Below, one piece after another: positions 39,983-46,158 of a stretch of DNA of 64,000 nucleotides; position 1 is the first letter of the stretch; each line of letters starts with the position of its first letter. The position numbers were made by a program, and so were the translations under genes. The notes under the pieces are model-generated. The model ran no database searches and was not told the DNA's origin. It saw only the letters and a program-made list of their open reading frames with translations. The DNA is from Liolophura sinensis (lineage: Eukaryota > Mollusca > Polyplacophora > Chitonida > Chitonidae): NCBI RefSeq assembly GCF_032854445.1, contig NC_088302.1, forward strand, positions 47,654,645 through 47,718,644, given 5' to 3'.

Positions 39983-42900
39983 CTGCCCAAAGGCGCTACC
40001 CGGCTGACACGTCCAACTGTGTGGACGGCCAGTCAGGTACTGCACTACGTGCTCAACCCCTTCACTGATCAATGAACAGTGGCCAATGAACTTCGTGCAA
40101 GAGTGCACCAATTTGCTGCCTGTTATTGACACAAGCCTTTGTGTGCCCTGCTAGCCCGGGATGAATGGAGCTCGACCGGGCAAGCTGACCTTGTACACTG
40201 TCCTGTGCTGTAACCTGTATAGGTCTCCAACACAGGCCACGACAACTGGTGCCGGAGCCAAGCCGCGCGGGCTGGCCCACCGGCCACGCTGGCCAAACAG
40301 CAAAACGTCAAAAAACTAGTCAAAAATATAGAATTTCTGACTACAAAGTATATCAATGGATAGCTCGTGACAAGAGAAATCTGTGAGTATCACAAACACA
40401 CAAGAAATCACTGGAAATCCAGAGAAATGAAGTCTGACAGATGGAGCGATCTGACAACACGTCTGACCTCCAAAGCTCTATCTATCTATCTATCAACATC
40501 TATCTATCTATCAACATCTATCTATCTATCTATCAACATCTATCTATCTATCAACATCTATCTATCTATCAACATCTATCTATCTATCTATCAACATCTA
40601 TCTATCTATCTATCAACATCTATCTATCTATCAACATCTATCTATCTAGAGCTTTGAATACTGTGTACTACTGTAATTGATCTACTAGTGTCATACAACT
40701 AAAGCATCTCCCACAGTACCACTACAAAACCTACCTGATAGAATCAGCAACAGGTGACAAACTCTCAAGTTTGACAGGATCTGGTGTCAGCAGCAAAGAT
40801 GTTTCTGATGGAAGTCTGAAAACTGAAGACACCTTCTCTCGTTTTGTGCCCTTTTCATTCGTCGTTGCTTTTGCAGTGGATTTTCTTAGCCCCTTTTCAC
40901 TACCAGCAGACTTAACTGCCCTTCCATTCTGAAGAGACTGGATTCCCCTGTCTTTTTCAAACAGCACCCTTTTGGAATTAAAGCCCACATCTCTGTCTTT
41001 AACTGCTTCTTTCAGTTTCTGGAGGGCACCTTGTCTTGAGAGCTGAGAACCTGTGTTACAGGCCACTGATGCTGATGTCCTTGATGCACTCAACATATCA
41101 TGCTCAGCTGAAGATTTGGAACGTTTTTTACCTTTTTTTGAATTTCTCTCCAATTCATTTCGCTCAACTTTCCTTTTACAGCCTTTGGAGGATGTACAAG
41201 CATCCAAGTCAGTACAGGAAATGTCCGCTCTCCACGTTGCCTCGGAGGCTGTGGATAACTCTGCGAGTGAATAATTATCACCATCAAGTCTCTCTGCGTG
41301 CTTTCCTCTTGTTGGAGAGCAAACTTTATCGTGTGTCACTTTGTTGTTCAAGCGAGTTGTCACATATCCACAGAATTCACAGGTGTATGATGGACTCGGT
41401 GGCAAACTTTCACACTCAGTCTTCTCCACCAAATTTTGGCCGTGCACAAAAGCTTCTGACACATGCCTGTTACATGTGCCATTGTTCATTGTTTGTCTCT
41501 CCTCTCCTTTCTCTGATCCACAACTGACAATTAAAGCCTTGCATGAACCACAGTTACCTCCCCTTGACTGCAGTTCTGATGCATCAGAGTGGTTGCCATT
41601 CAGAGACCCTGGAACTTGGGTTTCCTCTTTGTGTGGCCAATCAGCGGGTTTAGGGGATGTCGGTGGGCTTCCCGCCTCTGATACGCCCACAATCTCCAGG
41701 GCTTCATCAAGCGCTTTGCGGAACGCTTTACTGTTCCTAGACTTCAGACCTAAAAAGAGGTATCTCCATTACACACCATCACATGTAGATAATAGCACAG
41801 AGCACTGGAAATAATCAGCAACTTTTGCACAACACCATTTCTACTCAGCATCGCTACAGATATTTCAAAACAAAAAAAAAAAGGAATTTATGACTTTTCA
41901 TGACCAAGTGTCACTAATAATTCCTAACTATTACCATTGTCCATATGAAACCTGTATTGCACTACCAACCATGTACTCTAGCTCAGATTTTTTTTTTTTA
42001 CCGTGGAGTTTTACAGAGCCAGAGAATCATTTGTGGCAACATGGCTATATAATTTCATGTAAGTTGTAAGACAATAAACAATTTTGTCAACCAGGACAGA
42101 AAAGAAAAATTCCACTTACCTACAGCCTGGTACTGTTGCCTCAGAGGACACAGGAAAGGTTGGATATTCTTCACATTGTTAACTGGCTCACTGAAACAAA
42201 CAAATTCTAACCTGAGTAACCGCCCAAAGGCTTTGACAGAATTTAGGTAAGTAATTTGAATTTTAGTAATACAAAGTACAAAATGATGCACACAAGGAAA
42301 TCCTGTGCACATGCCCAGGACAATGTGCTTGTGTAAACTGAGACAGCCTGAAAATGTGCGGGTGAAAGTATTATCAATATGGCTAGTTCACTTTCGCCTG
42401 TACTTTCCAATGCACTCTGATATGGAACTTGATTTGTTCAACAATATGCAAGTTTTTGTCAGTTTACCAACAGTCTAGTTATGGGAGCTAACAATTTAGT
42501 TTCTGAAAATTCACACTCCTTTCAAAATGTAAGAGACTTTGTGAAGTTCATGGTTTCACTCAATAAATCATAATCCTACATAATTAGGGCGTTTAAGAAG
42601 AACAGTTTTAAACTAACACCAAGAGAGCTCCTTGTGGGTCGTAACTACACATGCTGAAGTTTCCAATTTCATTTAGTCATGTGAATGTTTCTGGTCAGGG
42701 ATGACCTTTATTGACACATAATAAACATAGCTTATTGCTATGACATGCTTCTCTAAGACTGAAAATGAGAAAAAATATCAATACTCTCAATATAGGCACT
42801 ATGAAAAGTAATACCCACACAGATTATTATTTTTTTTTCATAACTGCACACGAGTCCGATGTCGCTTTGATTTATCTATATGATTGGTGTTTTACGCCAT

Positions 42901-45900
42901 ACTCAAAAAATTTCACTTAAACGACAGCGGCCGACAAAAACCACTACCTGCCGGTTGCTGGCAGACCTTTCCACGTTTGGTCGGAGAGGAAGCCAGCATG
43001 AGCCGGACTTGAACTCATTGGTGAAATGCTCCTGGGTCATTGCACTGCGCCAGCGTACTAACCAACTGAGCCATGGCAGACCCATACGTCGCTTTGAAGA
43101 AATCTACATGTTTCGGCTTTACAATATACAGACTGGTTCAGATATATTTTATTTTGATTCATTTATTTATTTGATTGGTGTTTTACGCCGTACTCAGGAA
43201 TATTTCACTTATATGACGGCGGCCAGCATTATGGTGGGTGGAAACCCACGACCATCCGCAGGTTGCTGAAAGACCTTCCCACGTACGGTCAGAGAGGAAG
43301 CCAGCATGAGCCGGACTTGAACTCACAGCGGCCGCATTGGTGAGAGACCCCTGGGTCATTGCGCTGCGTTAGTGCGCTAACCAACTGAGCCACGGAGGCC
43401 CCTATTTTATTTTGAATCCAAGTACTCTTATCTATGCCAAAATGAATGAAAATGTGCGTGTACAACACTTAGTGACTTCTTCTGACGTCACTCAATAGCA
43501 CAGTTGTCACACCTTTGTGGTTTACCACAGAACAGGTGTCCAAATAAAACACTTTGGTGCATGATCCCACCCGGATTTACAAAAAGGCTACACCGGTTAT
43601 TAAACATAAATGGGTGCACTGGCTGGCTAAAAGATGGGTGCATACATGAACGGGTACCCATGCACCAGCCCTTAATTTCAAGCCTAACAGGAAATTGTGC
43701 ACCAAAATAGTAATTAACGGGAAAAAATTGAATAAAAGTCACTTACTCTTATGAGCGTTTTATAAACAGATGACAAGGTCTTTTATGTCAGAAAGCAACA
43801 TCAAACTCAACCAAAATAGTTACCATATACATGTATAATATAACACGTCTGGTTGGTTCCGACAGTATGGGATATTGTGTATCAGACCTTCGTTTTTGTC
43901 TTTGCATGACGACGGGCATGTGTGAACTGTGTCTAATCAAAGTTCTCATTCCACAGATTCCTGAGGGATATTACATGTACTTTGGGTTTGTCACTGTAGG
44001 TTCACTTTGTGGGACTTCAAATCAAGCTTGAAAACCCGCCTGATCCATGTATAGAAAATATTTTCATTGGTCATCTGTCTGCTTGCCATACCTGCTCCAG
44101 CTAGCGTCTGATTTTGACAAAAAAGTTGTGTGCAGGTTTATTTTGTGTAATTCATCAAATTTGAACACCAGCTTCCTCCATGCATAATCTTATCATACTT
44201 AGTGCGGGTTATAAACGGCCTATATATTCTCATTCCGTTGACTGTCTTGACTGAGTGGGTGCTTGGGGTTTAACGTCGTACTTAACATTTTTCCTGTCAT
44301 ATGACAAGGAAGGACTCCTTAGAGTGTATGTAATGTGCCTACTTGTTGCAGGATGGATTTTCACAGCTCTTTAATCTGGTGCTGCTTCACTGAGACAACT
44401 TGCCAAATGCAAGTTTCCGCACCTCCCAAGCCATTATACTGATACGAGTCAACCAGTCACACTATCCCCTCCATGCTTAACACCAAGGGAAGAAGTTACA
44501 ACTTCCTCTTTTTTAAGGTCTTAGGTGTGACCACACCTAGGATTACCCTACAGTAAATCTACCATCCCCGAAAATGACGCTCTACCAACTGTGTTATCAG
44601 GGCCGGGCCATCTGTCTTGAAGACAAAATGAAGTATAATGTAAAACCAGATGTCAAAACTCATGTCACACCATGCAGATGTCATTTACTAGATATTATAA
44701 ATGGAAAATGAAAATGAACTTGAGCAAATACTAAAACTGAAGAATGTATGTATGCATATCTTTCCCGCTGTGTTATTTTATCATTGGTATGCAAGTATGT
44801 ATGTATGCAAGTATGTATATATGCTTTGGGCTTTACGTCATGCACTGTACATAATAATTTTTGAGTCATATGACAAGGAGTCATCATTAAGTGTGTGTAC
44901 ATATACTGTGTCCTCTTGTGGCAGGGCAATCCCATACTGCCTAATTGCTACTGTCACTAAGTATCTTGCTGATGATACCAGACAGGACACCTCATCTGGT
45001 CACATTATTCTGACACCGGGCCAACCAGTCTCATTTCCTTGCTCCAACCACCCAATGCTGACTGCCAAGCGAGACAGCAACAATTACCATTTTTAAAGTC
45101 TTTGGTATCATCCGACTTGGGTTTGATCCCAGGCATCCAGAGGTCGAGGCACACGCCCTTATCATTATACCATCAAAGCGGTCTATTCTATCATTGATAA
45201 TCATATTCACGGTGACAAGTTTCTCTTCCAAAAATCTTAACCAAAAGCTTTACATAGCTATAGCTACTCACTATGAATATTCATCCAGGTACTTCACACA
45301 TGTGATGCTTGGCAGTGGTCTCCCCTTGGCCCTGGGCCAAAGTTCTCTGTCCAAAACCTGCAGTGTACAAAAATATACCAACATACATGTACAAAGTATT
45401 CAATATTGTTGAACCTTTGAAACTTGAAATGCTTGGCTCTGTCTGATAGCATTGGGATAAGGCTGTGTTTCTGTGAATATGCAATTGTGTTTGCGTTACT
45501 TCATGAGATTAGTTGACCCATCATTGGTGTTTGCACGGCTCATGTGTTGACAACTACCATTCCATCAACTGTCAATCCACCCCGGCAATGCATCCTTGTC
45601 TGATGCATTCAACTTGGGATATGTTCCATTTTCTCTGCATTCTGTGAAAACACTCCTGTGTAAATGTAATTCCCATTCTCAAAAGTAGTAAATCAGCTGA
45701 AATCGCAAATGCCATAGCATGTCCGTGAAAAGACATTATTAATGGGCAACATGTAAAGTCTAAAACAATGGATAAAAGCTAAAAGCATAAATGTTACACA
45801 CTACACATTACAGATTATGATAAAGGACCTAAACTTTCTCCCTTAACGTCATTTTCAGACACAAAATAAATTATCCTAATTTGGTGCTGAAACTTACATT

Positions 45901-46142
45901 TTTTGGTGGGGGGGGGGGGGGGCATTCTGAAATATATTTTCCAGTAGGATACTGTCCTCCTCTTTATCAGGAGTAACAAAAATTTCACAGGGAGGGACAA
46001 AATTGTGCAAGTTTGACCAAGTCTAACACTGCACATAAGAGGTAAAAATAAATGGTTACAAAATAGGGTTTCCTTTTACCTGAGCTGGCCACCAGGGATA
46101 GCGCTTTGGTTTGACCCAGACTATCTCATCTGTCTCAAACAT
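15421..46142 (-). CDS. PWWP3A: PWWP3A (EXPAND1/MUM1)-type PWWP chromatin protein, 14 coding exons
   Basis: Coding exons in transcript order: 46142-46080, 45357-45272, 42190-42120, 41749-40735, 29808-29720, 27834-27767, 24872-24781, 23797-23725, 23406-23277, 21947-21722, 21276-21213, 20024-19899, 19454-19356, 15624-15421. All junctions are GT-AG, phases match throughout, and the sum is 2406 nt (801 residues plus stop). Residues 1-50 form an N-terminal PWWP-like segment (RYPWWPAQ at 14-21). Residues about 75-93 match the conserved helix after it in the family (AFRKALDEAL). Exon 4 is a long low-complexity linker with a basic nuclear-localisation-like stretch near 265-285. Residues about 443-519 form the main PWWP domain (GWPYWPAV at 457-464, then SLLFINDDSLRKK). 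The C-terminal helical domain (about 640-801) includes VWVPEAIVYALISV, matching the family's LPEAI-x-A-I-S motif. Vertebrate PWWP3A binds 53BP1 and relaxes chromatin during DNA-damage repair; that role is inferred here by homology. PWWP3B is the alternative vertebrate counterpart; invertebrates would predate that split. Confidence 0.9.
15768..19073. repeat. 37-bp satellite array, about 85-90 units (3.3 kb)
   Basis: The basic unit is CACAATGACTGGCATCAGTG then TCAACCATGGCATAAGG, or a CATGTCAAAAAG variant. The first part (15768-16180) and 16680-16930 mix in longer units carrying GGCAAATTACAATATGACAG, and several units at 16.4, 17.2, 17.3 and 17.8 kb carry TGGTTTCACGGCCTATCACA, giving higher-order periodicity. 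Each unit holds an imperfect palindrome TGACTGGCATCAGTGTCA. It fills most of the last PWWP3A intron. Open frames of 60-80 codons across it are by-products. Confidence 0.97.
19079..19320. repeat. 38-bp satellite variant adjoining the 37-bp array
   Basis: About six units of AGCATATGACATGATGACTG then GTATCAGTGGTTTGTCAC continue from the 37-bp array. They share the TGACTGG-AT-CAGT core but have different flanks. The block ends about 35 bp before PWWP3A coding exon 13. Confidence 0.9.
20538..20790 (-). mobile_element. tRNA-derived SINE (family A), near full length, diverged
   Basis: On the plus strand it runs from GATTAGTGTTTCACGCTGTA through AGCGGCCACCATTAT, GAACTTCCCACGTACG and CTCCTGGGTCATTGC to the tRNA-like end near 20760. 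It lies in the PWWP3A intron between exons 12 and 11. Confidence 0.75.
20868..21015 (-). mobile_element. tRNA-derived SINE (family A), 5'-truncated
   Basis: The TTTATTTATT tail run, then GGTGTTTTACGCCATACTCA, CGGCCAGCATTAGTGGGAGG and the GCAGGTTGCAGCATGACCTT region are present. The tRNA-like head is missing. Confidence 0.75.
23184..23213 (-). other. candidate 30-nt duplicated microexon of PWWP3A
   Basis: About 93 bp downstream (gene sense) of exon 9's donor, a second copy of the exon end and donor occurs: CTTCCCCAGTTGCCCAG/GTAAGAG versus CTTCCCCAATTCTCCAG/GTAAGAG. If the AG at 23215-23214 is used, the 30-nt insert keeps the frame and adds ten residues resembling the exon 9 end (FFFP-x-x-P). 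The polypyrimidine tract is weak, so it may instead be an unused relic. Confidence 0.35.
23462..23540 (+). mobile_element. tRNA-derived SINE (family A), 3' fragment
   Basis: Only the 3' part is present: GCCGCCTTCATATCAGTGAA, ATTCTTGAGTACGGCGTAAA and ACACCAATCATATAAATAAA. It lies in the PWWP3A intron just upstream (gene sense) of exon 9. Confidence 0.8.
23725..27834 (-). CDS. PWWP3A: PWWP3A coding exons 6-8 (main PWWP domain)
   Basis: Exon 6 (27834-27767) encodes GGDIVWAKVKGWPYWPAV, the first strand and the aromatic PWWP loop. Exon 7 (24872-24781) encodes IRKYYPERKK and SLLFINDDSLRKK. Exon 8 (23797-23725) encodes the last strand and GKVFPFTCSQREKFE, matching the family's L-x-x-F-x-C-K/Q-E-K segment. 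The aromatic-cage positions W452 and W458 with the Tyr at 460 are kept, as expected for methyl-lysine histone binding. Exon 7's donor is the GTAAGT two bases beyond an apparent GTGTAAG; only that choice keeps the frame into exon 8. Confidence 0.85.
24930..25085 (-). mobile_element. tRNA-derived SINE (family A), head missing
   Basis: TTTATTTACTTATTTGACTG is followed by ATGCCGTACTCAAGAAAAGT, GTGGGAGGAAACCGAGCAGA and CCATAACCATCTGCATGTTG. It stops near the TTCCACCTAC region before the tRNA-like portion. Confidence 0.75.
25480..25830. repeat. dispersed repeat of unknown family, copy 1
   Basis: It shares ordered blocks with 26478-26860: CTAGCAC(T/G)AAGCTCCCGTG, AATAATTCTT(G/A)CAGATTTGTAAT, ACTTGACCTACTTTT-like and ACAATAT(G/A)GGTA. 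Both copies are in the same orientation about 1 kb apart in one PWWP3A intron. No terminal repeats or coding potential were recognised. Confidence 0.7.
26205..26380 (-). mobile_element. two tRNA-like SINE fragments (B-box regions)
   Basis: On the minus strand GGGGTTCAAATCC (near 26226-26238) and CCGGTTCAAATCC (near 26317-26329) are near-perfect B boxes, about 90 bp apart. Matching A boxes are not clear. They may be heads of decayed SINEs between the two copies of the unknown repeat. Confidence 0.35.
26478..26860. repeat. dispersed repeat of unknown family, copy 2
   Basis: It matches 25480-25830 in the same order and orientation, with an extra G-rich insert (CTGGGGGGAGCGGGGGAATG near 26550). 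The two copies are diverged, so this is an old pair. Confidence 0.7.
27962..28165 (-). mobile_element. tRNA-derived SINE (family A), internally deleted
   Basis: TTTATTTGATTCGTGTCTTA and the TGCTGTACTCAAAAATATAT tail are joined directly to CACAACCATCCACAAGTTGC, so the central GGCCAGCATTATGG block is absent. The head side keeps CTTGAACTCACCGCAAACGC and GAGAGGCTCCTGGGTGATTG. Confidence 0.7.
28210..28985. repeat. 51-bp minisatellite, about 10 clear copies plus decayed ones
   Basis: The unit is TAGGACCTGGCTGATACAGT then CTACCATGTGACTGGGCCCA and TATTCATTTAC. Clear copies run from about 28444 to 28985; degenerate ones (CCTGATACAGACTGTTC) extend down to about 28210. Because 51 is a multiple of three, one minus-strand frame stays open for 205 codons with a 17-residue repeat. 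It lies in a PWWP3A intron and has no sign of being a gene. Confidence 0.92.
28985..29170 (-). mobile_element. tRNA-like SINE fragment related to the adjacent palindrome
   Basis: On the minus strand GGTCGCTGGTTTGAAACCCG resembles a B-box region. It is followed by the body CAGTGGTCTCAGCCAGATTT and the tail ATTCAGAAACTGTAATCCCT. The same body and tail recur, once directly and once inverted, at 29263-29465. Confidence 0.5.
29295..29465. repeat. near-perfect inverted repeat (56-bp perfect arms)
   Basis: 29295-29350 (TTAAGTAACAGTATTATCAT to GCACAGATT) is an exact reverse complement of 29410-29465. Pairing extends 8 bp further with one mismatch, leaving a loop of about 43 bp. The arm sequence is also the tail of the neighbouring tRNA-like repeat at 28985. 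It lies in the PWWP3A intron between exons 6 and 5. Confidence 0.95.
29472..29612 (+). mobile_element. tRNA-derived SINE (family A), 3' part
   Basis: It begins at GTGGGAAGGTCAGCAACCTG, runs through GTTTCCCCCGGGCTGTTTCC and CCATAATGCTGGCCGCCGTC, and ends in CAATCAAATAAATAAATAAA. It directly abuts the right arm of the palindrome and lies about 110 bp from PWWP3A exon 5. Confidence 0.85.
29960..30505. repeat. ~183-bp tandem repeat, about 3 copies
   Basis: The block ACTTAATATGTACACAC(G/C)G followed by AATCAAA(A/G)ATGG(C/A)ATATCC recurs at about 29981 (diverged), 30161 and 30344; a shortened copy follows at 30458. Each copy also carries CTCTACATGTGTGCAAA and a CAGTACTTTTT-like segment. The copies are moderately diverged. 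Confidence 0.8.
30508..30830. repeat. 43-bp minisatellite, about 7 copies
   Basis: The unit is CTGTACCACATTCACTGTGA then TGTGGTATAGAGTTTTGACT and ACT. Most units contain an 8-bp stem pair TACCACAT/ATGTGGTA around TCACTGTG. It directly follows the 183-bp repeat. Confidence 0.92.
30831..31690. other. PWWP3A intron sequence, nothing recognised
   Basis: This is AT-rich sequence between the 43-bp minisatellite and the TATC repeat. It has a poly-T run near 31151 but no exon, tRNA-like head or inverted repeat that I could support. Confidence 0.5.
31693..31767. repeat. TATC / TATCAACA compound microsatellite, left segment
   Basis: Runs of TCTATCTATC are broken by regularly spaced TATCAACATC. Matching segments lie at 37881-37914 and 40479-40650. 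The three segments flank and separate the two retrotransposon copies, which suggests one original array. Confidence 0.9.
32048..35798 (-). pseudogene. retrotransposon ORF2 (APE endonuclease-RT), one frame break
   Basis: The ORF starts at ATG 35798 (ALNVVTLNCQG) with the endonuclease motifs LNCQG, QETH and VHAP. The frame is lost near 35410-35420, before the GDFN motif, which is read only in the next frame. From about 35415 the second frame continues for more than 1100 codons to the stop at 32048. It holds the endonuclease end (SDHTMV), the RT domain (RGVRQGCPLSPLLYVLA; catalytic YADD near 33716-33737) and a C-terminal zinc finger (CPLCSSQDETVEHLVWHC near 32490-32440). The shift is one base (or two of opposite sign), so this copy is probably inactive unless it is an assembly error. 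Confidence 0.88.
35806..37317 (-). CDS. retrotransposon ORF1 protein (copy 1), CCHC nucleic-acid-binding
   Basis: It encodes 503 residues. The N-terminal part (about 1-170) resembles Tx1-type ORF1 RNA-binding regions. Two CCHC zinc knuckles follow (CHLCQATDHLKNDC and CLICKQEGHFQKNC, about residues 172-208; both fit C-x2-C-x4-H-x4-C). A long Asp/Asn/Glu-rich acidic stretch spans about 215-345, and the C-terminus is basic (YKKSRKTKLK). ORF1 proteins coat the element RNA to form the retrotransposition particle. The stop codon lies 7 nt before the ORF2 ATG, which suggests ORF2 is made by termination-reinitiation. Confidence 0.9.
   Translation of the reverse strand: MAFRIKRPLSLKLRIKGNVKAIEVYHGLQERIGSGPKVLRGLVHVTGDLWNVTVANEEVKQKLLNEDLVLNGVNCPVYEVEQSRTLVKVKSPYEIPDERIGAVLKQFGTVHSVERECYLFDRTLQNGVRRVWMSNISSTIPEAIWVGASFRLPVWYRGQVRACHLCQATDHLKNDCPLKNKCLICKQEGHFQKNCPQDLDTESSDNLTSSGDEDDIAVAMDHNGNKDDEDMNNDDHDNEQGDNDGKDDSDDDTDDSNEAEDDCEMVNGDTNGGQESSNDVVGNDDKNEVNEAEDGNDKDAMDNGKDGLEGGSNEGGKEEENDVDKNADDGISSVSSQVQQEEVSLSFTEPLVPYSSTGQSPEQDSSQDLWSQSFTFSQPVAKQDINESLWSTASEAIFVDTSKDQVSGIEASGSVIPMDDTTSEMEDSVPGEDLDESMPAYANDQGEVLVPVSTSLGVHYRTMRRDSKIEKVRKQRKVIYLSQEDFAARKAALYKKSRKTKLK
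37329..37378 (-). repeat. 50-nt poly-T directly before ORF1 start (copy 1)
   Basis: Fifty consecutive A on the plus strand read as poly-T on the element strand, ending 11 nt before the ORF1 ATG at 37317. The same tract, 34 nt long, is present at the same place in copy 2, so it belongs to the element. Confidence 0.95.
37881..37914. repeat. TATC / TATCAACA microsatellite between the two element copies
   Basis: Only about 34 bp (TATCTATCTATCTATCAACA and then TCTATCTATCTATC) separates the 5' end of copy 1 from the poly-A end of copy 2. Confidence 0.9.
38196..39935 (-). CDS. chimeric ORF1-ORF2 tail protein of retrotransposon copy 2
   Basis: It is a single open frame of 579 codons. Residues 1 to about 388 are ORF1 (two CCHC knuckles, acidic region), joined in frame at KQDINES/SSWRNLF to the last ~190 residues of ORF2, including the CPLCSSQDETVEHLVWHC zinc finger and the terminal RNGRPVVQF. 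Endonuclease and RT are absent, so it cannot move alone. The frame has no stop despite the deletion. Whether it is translated or only a passive relic cannot be told; HAL1-type (half-L1) elements are a known parallel for RT-less derivatives. Confidence 0.8.
   Translation of the reverse strand: MAFRIKRPLSLKLRIKGNVKAIDVYHGLQERIGSGPKVLRGLVHVTGDLWNVTVANEEVKQKLLNEDLVLNGVNCPVYEVEQSRTLVKVKSPYEIPDERIGAVLKQFGTVHSVERECYLFDRTLQNGVRRVWMSNISSTIPEAIWVGASFRLPVWYRGQVRACHLCQATDHLKNDCPLKNKCLICKQEGHFQKNCPQDLDTESSDNGTSSGDEDDIAVAMDHNGNKDDEDMNNDDHDNEQGDNDGKDDSDDDTDDSNEAEDDCEMVNGDTDGGQESSNDVVGNDDKNEVNEAEDGNDKDAMDNGKDGQEGGRNEEGKEEENDVDNNVDNGTSSVSSQVKQEEVSLSFTEPLVPYSSTGQSPEQDSSQDLWSQSFTFSQPIAKQDINESSSWRNLFLSLWKSGVDNRAKEAVWLLWHRQWWVGHKLVRAGLSVSADCPLCSSQDETVEHLVWHCPVASSMWQMLERTIGRVLGRGFSFSLEDVLWGDLRQVPSSLKPVVRDQVFLCIWSIWRHRCYVVAHNHVIDHLKVVPSLFHRDLQYHLLTDFERHRRLGKLTTFKTTWCRNSILCVLRNGRPVVQF
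39947..39980 (-). repeat. 34-nt poly-T directly before the chimeric ORF start (copy 2)
   Basis: This is the counterpart of the 50-nt tract in copy 1, at the same spacing from the ATG (39935). Confidence 0.95.
40479..40650. repeat. TATC / TATCAACA compound microsatellite, right segment
   Basis: The longest of the three segments: eight or nine TATCAACA interruptions spaced 14-22 bp apart within TATC runs. It starts right after the element end CAAAGCTC and stops at CTAGAGCTTTG, which is the reverse complement of the element terminus. Confidence 0.92.
40735..41749 (-). CDS. PWWP3A: PWWP3A coding exon 4 (long linker with C2HC finger)
   Basis: This 1015-nt exon encodes about residues 75-411. It starts with the family helix (LKSRNSKAFRKALDEALEIV), then runs into Ser/Lys-rich sequence. 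It contains a candidate zinc finger C-x2-C-x12-H-x3-C at residues 197-217 (CEFCGYVTTRLNN core) and an earlier Cys cluster (CGSCKALIVSC near 140-150). A basic stretch (CKRKVERNE through KKGKKRSKS, about 264-285) looks like a nuclear localisation signal. Its 3' donor lies only about 85 bp from the TATC repeat that bounds retrotransposon copy 2. Confidence 0.85.
42866..43083 (-). mobile_element. tRNA-derived SINE (family A), partly deleted
   Basis: ATGATTGGTGTTTTACGCCA, TTTCACTTAAACGACAGCGG, GGTTGCTGGCAGACCTTTCC and the tRNA-like end CTAACCAACTGAGCCATGGC are all present. About 40 bp of the centre is missing. Copy 43158-43401 is next to it in the same orientation. Confidence 0.88.
43158..43401 (-). 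mobile_element. tRNA-derived SINE (family A), near full length
   Basis: This is the best copy in the window. On the minus strand the head reads GGGGCCTCCGTGGCTCAGTT then GGTTAGCGC, with an A box (TGGCTCAGTTGG) and a B box (GAGTTCAAGTCC). The body (GGTCTTTCAGCAACCTGCGG) and the tail ACGGCGTAAAACACCAATCA then AATAAATAAA follow. It lies between PWWP3A exons 3 and 2. Confidence 0.92.
44258..44612 (-). mobile_element. SINE (family B), diverged
   Basis: The end GGGTGCTTGGGGTTTAACGT then CGTACTTAACATTTTTCCTG and TCATATGACAAGGAAGGACT matches the reverse of the 3' part of 1527-1835. The head side (CTTAGGTGTGACCACACCTA) is strongly diverged. Confidence 0.65.
44790..45185 (-). mobile_element. tRNA-derived SINE (family B), near full length
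   Basis: On the minus strand AGACCGCTTTGATGGTATAA (A-box region) is followed by CTGGGATCAAACCC (B box), GATACCAAAGACTTTAAAAA and a 3' GGCTTTACGTC-related end. It aligns along its length with 1527-1835. Its head lies about 85 bp from PWWP3A exon 2. Confidence 0.8.
45908..45922. repeat. 15-nt poly-G run
   Basis: An uninterrupted G15, with GG-T before it, lies in the intron between PWWP3A exons 2 and 1. On the gene strand it is poly-C. Confidence 0.9.
46080..46142 (-). CDS. PWWP3A: PWWP3A coding exon 1 (N-terminal PWWP-like motif)
   Basis: It encodes residues 1-21, MFETDEIVWVKPKRYPWWPA then Q. The exon begins at an acceptor (GTTTTCAG, exon edge 46158), so 16 nt of 5' UTR precede the ATG and at least one non-coding exon lies upstream. 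The frame is open upstream of the ATG to the splice site, so a longer N-terminus is formally possible. The length agrees with the vertebrate start, where W-x-K/R-x-x-W-P-A is also within the first 20 residues. The donor is CAG/GTAAAAGG. Confidence 0.8.
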
Positions 46143-46158
46143 CTTGCACAGTCCAGTC

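Larger units (their letters stand above)
37915..40478 (-). mobile_element. Tx1-like retrotransposon copy 2, internally deleted
   Basis: It has the same 5' UTR, poly-T tract, ORF1 start, 3' UTR and poly-A (T run 37915-37941) as copy 1, with few substitutions. About 3.5 kb is missing between ORF1 (matching 36158 in copy 1) and the ORF2 tail (matching 32624); the junction is near 38772-38775 and shows at most one or two bases of microhomology. It lies in the same orientation as copy 1. Either it was a separate insertion into the same array, or the two arose by duplication followed by deletion. Confidence 0.92.

Noticed and set aside
31768-40478. Endogenous retrovirus
   Set aside because: No LTRs, protease, integrase or envelope; poly-A tail, APE endonuclease and two-ORF layout identify a non-LTR retrotransposon.
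40367-40680. Frames with many IYLS repeats
   Set aside because: Translation of the TATC microsatellite.
41036-41814. Plus-strand open frames of 157-163 codons
   Set aside because: They are antisense to PWWP3A coding exon 4, whose splice phases fit the gene model.
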